A DNA stretch of 64,000 nucleotides, taken from Mesorhabditis belari (lineage: Eukaryota; Nematoda; Chromadorea; Rhabditida; Rhabditidae). A model generated the notes under the pieces. The model saw only the letters and a program-made list of their open reading frames with translations, did no database searches and had not been told where the DNA came from. The stretch is taken from NCBI GenBank assembly GCA_958450365.1, contig CAUEEP010000758.1, forward strand, positions 278,640-342,639, read 5' to 3'. The translations under genes and the position numbers were made by a program. Below, piece by piece: positions 52,201-61,200 of the stretch (positions are counted from its first letter, which is position 1; each line of letters begins with the position of its first letter).

Positions 52201-55200
52201 AAATGTTTTAAGATTTGAAAGCCCATCCGACGCAGAATTTCACGCTGATTCCGAATCTGTTTTGCGTTTTTTCAAAATCGTTTTCTATAAAAAGTTATGT
52301 GTTTAAAGTTTTAGGGGAAAAATGCGAAAATTTTGAGTCGAATTTTGTGAGGAATTTCGAGCTGAATTTCGAGCTGACTGGCTTTATGGCAGTTTTCTTA
52401 AGGATCCCCAAGGCGCCTCCGTGGTGTAGTGGATAAAGGGCTTGCATAGAAAACGATTGATCGATCTTTTTGCTCAAGTTCGATCCCTTGTCAGATTTTC
52501 GACAAGGTTATTCTAATTCCGGTAAAGCCAAATTTCAAAATGCTTTCGAAAATGCACTTTTAAATCGCTAACAATAGATTCTAGAGGATTTCTGGATGTA
52601 TAGGAGGCGTAAAAATATGGGAAAACTTGGAAAATCTATAGTTTACGGTAGTTTATAGAAACTGATCTACGAATTTGATTCAAACGACGGTAGATAGAAT
52701 AAAATGCACTTTTAAATCGCTAACAATAGATTCTAGAGGATTTCTCGAGGTTTTGGGGCCTCCTAAACTATGGTAAAACTATGGGAAAACTTGGAAAATC
52801 TATAGTTTACGGTGGTTTATAGAAAGTGATGAGAATTTGATTCAAGCTACGGTAGATAGAATAGAGATTTTGTTGACTTTAGACTTTCTAGACTTTACCG
52901 TACACCTTTATCTCTAAATTTCGCCTAAAAATTTGCATATAACATGAATTTTCATGCAATTGATTCCTAGCAAAATGACAAGCAAAAATGAGGGTTTTTT
53001 TTTTTAAATGTAAAATAATCAAAAATGAAACTCGAAAAGGCATCTAAAGGATGACATTAATATCATGCAAACATTCAGATTATAGATTTACATCGATTTT
53101 ATAGATTTTATAGATTTTCTAGTGATTTTCAATTGATTTAAACTCTAGATTATTCATTAAAAGATTCGTTCTTTGTGCGTACTTTGTGCGTACGCTCCCA
53201 GCTAAACGCCACCTTTCTAGCGCACGGAAATCCTCATTTTTCTAGAACCCCAGAAAATGAAGAGTTCCGTGTGCCAGAAAGCCGGCGTTTAGCTGAGAGC
53301 TCAAAGTACGCGGATTCGTTTTCCTTAAAAGATTCGTTCTTTGTGCGTACTTTCCCCTCCCAGCTAAACGCCACCTTTCTAGCGCACGGAAATCCTCATT
53401 TTTCTAGAACCCTATTTTTCTAGAACAAAATGTGGAGTTCCGTGTGCCAGAAAGCCAACGTTTAGCTGAGAGCGCAAAGTACGCGGAAAGAAGAGTTAGA
53501 AAATTTGATTTTGACATGAATTCTATTGGATTTTTAAACTAACCGCGTGAAGGGTCGACTGCTTTCGTCTAACATTCGGATGTATGAATCCCATTCTTCC
53601 ATACAGGCCAACCCAATCGGCTAAAAAGTTTATACCGATAAAACAATAAATTGAAAGCATTGAAAGCTTCCAAGCTTCCAAGCGCTCCTTTTTCAATCCA
53701 CCCATTCATAACGCCCATTTCCCCTGACGCCCTCTCGAGCGCAGGTGGTTCAGTGGTAGAATGCTCGCCTGCCACGCGGGCGACCCGGGTTCGATTCCCG
53801 GCCTGCGCAAATTGTTTTGCTTTTTTGGCTTTACACCTGGCCTGCCATTCCGGCTTGAAATAGAGCTGTTTTCTAAAAGGTGCTCTATAAAGAAGCCTAT
53901 TTTGTTGAATGAAGAAGGGTAGGTTTTCAAGAACGATTAGACTCGATCAATTAAATCGATTATCGATTCCCGGCCTGCGCAGATTCTTTTTTCCTTTTTT
54001 TTCACTCTTTCTCCAAGAAATAGCATTCACATTTAAAAGCTACATAGCACAAAAGCATAGCTCACATTTTGCGGGCTCACTAGCACAACGGACGATGCAG
54101 CCGAAGCGGAAGATTCCCTTCGGACAGCGTCGAACAGAGTGGGTAGATCTAGAGAAAAGGGATAAATAAAAGGATAGATAAAGGGATACGGTAGGTTAGG
54201 GTAATGCTTAGAAAACGAGCTTGGATTACGGTAGCTTGTCTGACTATAAAATGAAATTGGGAAAGTGATTTTGATTGACAATTTGGAAAGCAGCAAATTG
54301 TACAGAAAGCTACCGTAAGCCGGTGGTCATTACCGTAATCCAGACAGTTCTAGCTTTACAGTAAGCCACAGTAGGCTTAGGGTCATCAAATAGGAAAGCT
54401 ACAGAAAGTTACAGTAAGCCGGGGGATTACTGTAGCTTGCTGTAAAGCCAAATGAATAAGCTACAGTAAGCCGGGGGTTTACTGTAGCTTGCTGTAAAGC
54501 CAAATGAACAAGCAAACTCTTTACCGTAATCCAGACATTTACAGTAAGCTACAGTAAGCTACAGTAAGCAAGCAAACCGGTTTTCACAGCATCAAGCAAT
54601 TGTCGATTTCTTGGTGAGATATTCAGCCACCCCATCGAGTTTAGTGGATCCAATTTCTTCAGTAAACGAGCTCGTTTCTTTTTCTGACAAATGGAAAAAT
54701 TGAAAAAACAACAAAGAAAAAAAAATCTGGAAAATGAAAGAAACGCAAAATGATTGGGCACAGTTTTTCGATCTAAAACTTTCAATTTTCCCTTTTAAAA
54801 TTTAGCAATTTAGCAATTTAGCAATTTTCTACAGGGTATTCAAGAATTAGTACTTCAAAATCTTAACTTAGAACCTCGTCACTCTAACTACCGTATTCTC
54901 TCTAATTTTTGGGCGCTCTTTTTTTTTTTCCCCCCCCCCCCACCAGAAAAAAATAAGGGGGGAAAAAAAATATAGATGAGGGGGGTATATGGTCTACTGG
55001 ATAGGGTTTTTAAGAATTACGCACATTTTTCTCTTTTTTTTCTCTACTCCCTACCTACGCCTAGAGTTTCCCGTTACCCCATAAAAATTGCTAAAATTTA
55101 CTACTTACTTATTCTTTTGGTATCAATAGAAAGGGTGAAGAGAATAAAAAATGGGGTTTATAACGGAATTACAAAAAAAACAATTAGTTGGTTTTTTTTT

Positions 55201-58200
55201 TCCTTCTTTTTTTTTACTTATTTTCAACTTTTAGCTTCAATTCTTTACTCGGAAACTCAAAATTAGCAATTTTATAAAAATTCAAAAAGTTTTATGAAGA
55301 ATGGTTAATTCTAGATAGTGGTAGAGACTAGAGAAAAAGTGTACGTAAATCTTGAACTTGTCTTGAACACTAGGTTGATGAGCTTTACGATAAACTGGGC
55401 ATAGAACTTTACGGTAAACTGGGCCTAGAACTGTACGGTAAACTGGGCATAGAACTGTACGGTAAACTGGGCATTGAACTGTACGATAAACTGGGCATTG
55501 AACTGTACGGTAAACTGGGCATTGAACTTTACGATAAACTGGGCATAGAACTGTACGGTAAACTGGACACTTCTAGAGTGAAAGTAAAAGCTGAACACTG
55601 TACCCAATCATTTCGACACAATACCTTTAGCAAAGGTTCCACTGGGGCTGGCCCTTGCACAATGGAGGAACGTCTCGATTCGGGGATCGGGAAAAGGGTT
55701 CTTCGAAGTCTTTCCGATGATGGCGGGGACATTAAATGAAGGGGAAGACGGGGGATTTCTTCGTCGATTTGATGAACTTCGACAGGAGAACAAACTGCAG
55801 AAAGCTTGACAATGATAGCTTTGGAAAGAGTTGATTGGGTGTTGCTCGAGATTTTCCCAGAAATACTATTGAAATTTAAATTTAAACCGGCTTTTTACTT
55901 GAATTTTCTTGATTTACTGTATAGACAATAGGATTCTGAGCTTATTATTGAAAAAGGCGAAAAACGTTAGGCCTATGGTATTACGGTATTAGGGTAGATT
56001 ACGGTAGGTTCTTAGGGCTACGGTATGGCAAAAAAAGAGATTGGATTACGATGGATTGGAGCAAAGTTTAGAAAGCAAAGATTAGAAAGCGAAGAACAAC
56101 GAAATTTGATTACTGGGCTTCGTATTGCGTTTTCAAAGAAGGCAGCGAGATTGCTCGATGGTCTATTGGTTAGTGCAAAGGTTTACAAAGCGGCCGTTCA
56201 CCGGGGTCGTGGGTTCGATTCCCTTTGGAGTTTTTCATTTTGCTTTTTCTAAAATAAGTAATAGAATAGCTCTAGAAGGTGTTCTATACCGTAAATCGAG
56301 TTGTTTCTCATCAGTTTCTTGTTAGCTTTCTTGTTCAGTTTCTCATCAGTTTCTTGATCAGTTTCTTCTTAGCTTAGCTTAGGTTACATTAGGGTAAAGT
56401 CTAAGTCTAAAGCTCGAGCAACACTCAATCACAAAAATCTACACACCTTGCGGTGGGGAAAGTAGACGAAAAGATGAATCGTCGTCCTTCTCTTCTTCAT
56501 CCTCTTCATCTCTAATATTTGTCATCGGTTGTCGCGGTGATTGGAAATGCAGTTGATCGCTTTCCCATCTTTCCAACAGATCACACTACATTTAGAGAAA
56601 AAGCGATTTTGCACAAAGACAGAGCAATGATTCGGATTTGCTTGAGAGTGAGATAGTAAGATCTTGAAACTTATCTAGAAAGTCTTTCTTTCTTAAAAAA
56701 ATCGTCCGTACTTTATGCGCTTAAACGCTCACCTTTTGGCACAGTACTTTGGCCAAGAGTGCACTAGAGAGTATGCGTTTATTTGGGAGCACAATCAGAT
56801 ATAAGAATACGGTAAGTTTGGGTAAAGTTTAGAAACAACTGGATGAGGCTTGCGCTAGGCTTGCGCTAGGCTTGCGCTAGGCTTGCGCTAGGCTTGCGCT
56901 AGGCTTGCGCTAGGCTTAGGTTTAGCTTTGGTTTAGCTTTGGTTCGGCTTAGGCTCGGCTCAGGCTCGGCTTAGATCCGTCTTAGATCAAAATAGGAACC
57001 GTATTGGAACCGTATTAGATCAAAATCGGAACTAAGCTTACGCTAGGTTTAGGTTTAGTTTTGGCTTGGCTTAGGCTCGGCCTAGGCTTGGCTTAGTCTT
57101 AGCATAGGCTTAGTAACAGCTGAACAGGTGATTAACAGCTAAATTACGGTAGCCTAGATGAGTTTAAGAGTACGATAGCTTTTGGTAATGTTTAGAAAAG
57201 TACTGATCCCATAAACTAGAAGAAGATCTTGCTCAAATCCCTCTCTCAACCCAAATCCAACCTGTGCGGCAAGCTTGGCGAGCATGAACGGTTCAGAGAT
57301 GGAGAAAGAGTTTGGCGGTGGGAATTGCAGAGGATCAGGTGATAGCTGAGGGGAAGTGTCGACACGTAAAGGTCGGAGAGAGAGCCGGCCTTTCGCCCGC
57401 TTTTGGGTTGATCGCCAGCTTACAGAGGAACTCGTGGAGGCGGTTGAATGAGCTGAAGATGGAGGAGAGGGGATCGCATAGGAGCCGGGACACGAACGGA
57501 TGCGACGAGAGCGTTTCGCGGAGAGCGCTGAAATTCGAAGCTTTAGATTCTATGCAAGTAAATCTTGGATTTCAATCTTTTTCCTAAAGTCTTGGGGTTT
57601 CAAAAAGGTGCTGGCTAATCGGGGAATCTATTGTCAACAGATTCATCCAGTTCATTCATCCAGCCAGGTTTATTCTTAAAGTTTTATCAAGGCCAGATCA
57701 GGCTCAGAGTCAGCTATCAATCTTGATCGTGATCTAGCTAGCGTTTCGAACTTTTAGGAATATTTAGATTAGATCTAGATTAGATCTAGATCAGATCTAG
57801 ATCAGATCTAGATCCTTAACAACTAGTGTTATCAGTGTTTTCTCTTTTTCTAGAGTCTTTTACTTTTAAAGTACTTTGTAAATAGATCCAATAGTCCCAT
57901 AGGACTTAAAAATAACTTAATTTTACTGAAAATTTATGATCTTTTGCAAATCTTGGGAGGAAATATTGATTTTTATTGGGTTGGTGAAAAAAAAAGGGTC
58001 AATTACAGTACTTTTAAATGAATCAATCACCGATTTTGATAGTACAAGACAAGGTTATCTTTATTTTTAGAGCTGGAAGCTGGTTTTCTCGAGTTTAAAA
58101 CAGACACAACTTCTTAGAACTAGAATGAGTGAGCTTTAGAGTCTTAGCATAGGCTTAGTACTTAGTACACTTGTAAGTATTATGACTCTAAAGCTCTAGT

Positions 58201-61200
58201 AATGTTTTATTTATCCTTTTGAATAGGTACACTCTTGTTAGAAGATATTAAACGATAAATTGATAAGATTAAACTAGGAGTCTAGGTTACTTGCTACAGT
58301 ATTTGTAGCTTTTTAAATTTAAATTTTTCTTCATAGATTTAAAAGTGCTTTGAATTGATCTATTGGGTTGGTGAATTAAAAACTGCGAGACTTTGAACTA
58401 AAATTTCTTCACCATAAAACCATGAATTCATTCCAAATAATTTCCATTATTATTGACGACTTGTGCCCATTTTACAGGCAATTTGCGGATTCCTCTTTCG
58501 TAGTAGGATTCTGGTTTGTGTGTGAGACAAGTGTGAGACTCAAAAATGGAGGACTGGAGATGTCCAGTTTGGACCCAGTTTGAGAACTTTCTTCAAAAGA
58601 AACCCATTTTGGTGTCAATAGAAAAGTTGTAGAGAATCAAAAATGAGGCTTATAGCCAAATTTCCAAAAAGATACACCTAGTAGTTTTGCTTAAATTGCA
58701 AGTTTTGTGAAAATTCGTAAATTTTAGAATGATTCTCTAACTATTATAATCTTTAACTTATTTTAGAATGATTCTCTAACTATTTTCATCTAACTTTTAA
58801 AAAATGGTTCGAATGAGCGCCGCGTTGGCGAAATATTGGGATTCTTTCGAGAATGCGTCTGGTGAGGAAATTGGAAAATTGAAAAAATAGCAAGATATTC
58901 TATTAAATTAAAGATATTCAGTTATTAAATAAGATATTCAGTTATATAATAGAAAATAATTGATTTCAAATGCAAATTTGTGTTTAGACTCCGAGATCGG
59001 CCGCGAGAAAAGCGAAGATCCCGAACAGGTCGACACGACAAAAAAGGAGACAAGGTCCAGATTTTGAGAAACTTCTTTTGAGATAAATTTAGATTTAAAT
59101 CTATTATAAATCTAGATATATGAATAACTTTTTGAAATTCCTATCTATTGGTTTGGTGAATTAAAAACTGCCCGACTTTGAACTAAAATTTATTCAACAT
59201 AAAACCATAAATTCATTCCAAATAATTTCCATTATTATTGACGACTTCTGCCCATTTTACAGCAAACTTGCAAATTCCTCTTTCGTAGTAGGATTTTGGT
59301 TTGTGTGTGAGACAAGTGTGAGACTCGAAAATGGAGGACTGGAGATGTCCCAGTTTGAGCATTTGAGCACTTTCTTCAAAAGAAACCCATTTTTGTGTCA
59401 ATGGAAAATTTGTAGAGAATCAAAAATCAAGCTTATATCCCAATTTTCAGGACGATTCAAAAACTGATTTTCAAGAAATGCCAAATTTACGAATTCTCAC
59501 AAAACTTGCATTTTAAGCAAAACTTCGAAGTGTATCTTGTTGGAAATTTGGCTATAAGCCTAATTTTTGATTCTCTACAACTTTTCTATTGACACCAAAA
59601 TGGGTTTCTTTTAAAGAAAGTGCCCAAACTGGGAGTCCTCCATTCTCCAGTCTTCCATTTTTGAGTCTCACACTTGTCTCACACACAAACCAAAATCCTA
59701 CTACGGAAGAGGAATCCGCAAATTGCCTGTAAAATGGGCAGTAGTCGTCAATAATAATGGAAATTATTTGGAATGAATTGATGGTTTTATGTCGAATAAA
59801 TTTTAGTTCAAAGTCCGGCAGTTTTCAATTCACCAACCCAATAGATTCTAGACTCTAGACTCTAAATTCTAGACTCTAGACTCTAGATTCTAGAATCTAG
59901 AATCTAGACTCTAAATTCTAGACTCTAGATTCTAGATTCTAGAATCTAGAGTCTAGATTCTAGATTCTAGAATCTAGAGTCTAGATTCTAGACTCTAGAT
60001 TCTAGAATCTAGAGTCTAGATTCTAGAATCTAGAGCTGGCCAAATCAAGTCATAGCTTGCCTAGGTCTAGCTCATATCCCATTACCGTAATCCTAGCGCT
60101 TAACCAAGCCCAGCTTGCAGTAAAGTCAAATCAATATCAAGATCCAACCCAATAGATCGTAGATCTTTTGGTCAACCAAATAGACGATCTTTTCGTTTAG
60201 ATTGAAGAGATTTTCGAATATTTTAGAAAAAAAACTAGTGTACGCTTTCATTTTCGAAGTCCAATTAAGCGACAAACCGATTTTCTCGTAGTCAGGGCTG
60301 GGCAGCGGGAACTCGAACTTGAACGAGTCCACAGACGGCTCCGGGGATCGGTACTCGTCCCAATAGTTCTAAAAAACGATAATAAATCATAGATAATAGA
60401 TAAAAGATAATAGATAATAGATAATCGATAATTACTTACCGTAACTACTGTAATAGTACCCCACCCCCATAATGACGGTGCGGAGTGTTGCGTAGTCTAG
60501 CTTTGAACGAGTTTTTCTCGACACTGGTTTATGCTACAATGTTCGTTTAGGTATCAAAAAATAGCTGAAATTCAGGGCTATTTTTTGATACCAAAGACGT
60601 ATTTTTTGAAAGTACGGACGCTTTGAAAAAAAAATGAAATACTAAAAAACTTTTGCGACGACGCGACTGTACGTAGGGGGTGGGGTACTATTCCAGTATT
60701 TACGGTAACAGAATAAAAGTTAAAAATAGATAAATAACTTATTGATAACTTATCTTTTCTTTTCTTTTCAAGTAAATTATCAAATTCGAAATCTAAAAAT
60801 CAAAAAAGCTTTTTGAAAAAGAAAGAGAAAAGAAAAACCCATTTTTTTTGCTTGTTAAATTATAAAATCTCTCTTTAGTTTAACTAGGTTTAAAAAGAAA
60901 CTTCTAAATGAAAGACTTTCTCTAAATAATTCTCAAAAACAAACCACTCTCAAATGAACACTTGGCTCAGTGGACAAAGAGCAATGTTCAGAAAGTGATG
61001 GTCCCGACTCATCCCATGAATCGCCTCGGGATCTCATTCGGTGAAACATACTAAAATAAAATATCAATAATATTGATTATAATATTGATTATAATATTGA
61101 TTATAATATTGATTATAATATTGATTATAATATTGACTATAATATTGTCTATAATATTGATTATAATATTGTCTATAATATTGTCTATAAGCAATATTAT

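Noticed and set aside
52417..52500. tRNA-like sequence (plus)
   Set aside because: cctccgtggtgtagtggata resembles a tRNA 5' half, but the rest lacks paired arms.
57312..57587. 91-residue plus-strand frame
   Set aside because: Shadow of gene C exon 7 on the minus strand.
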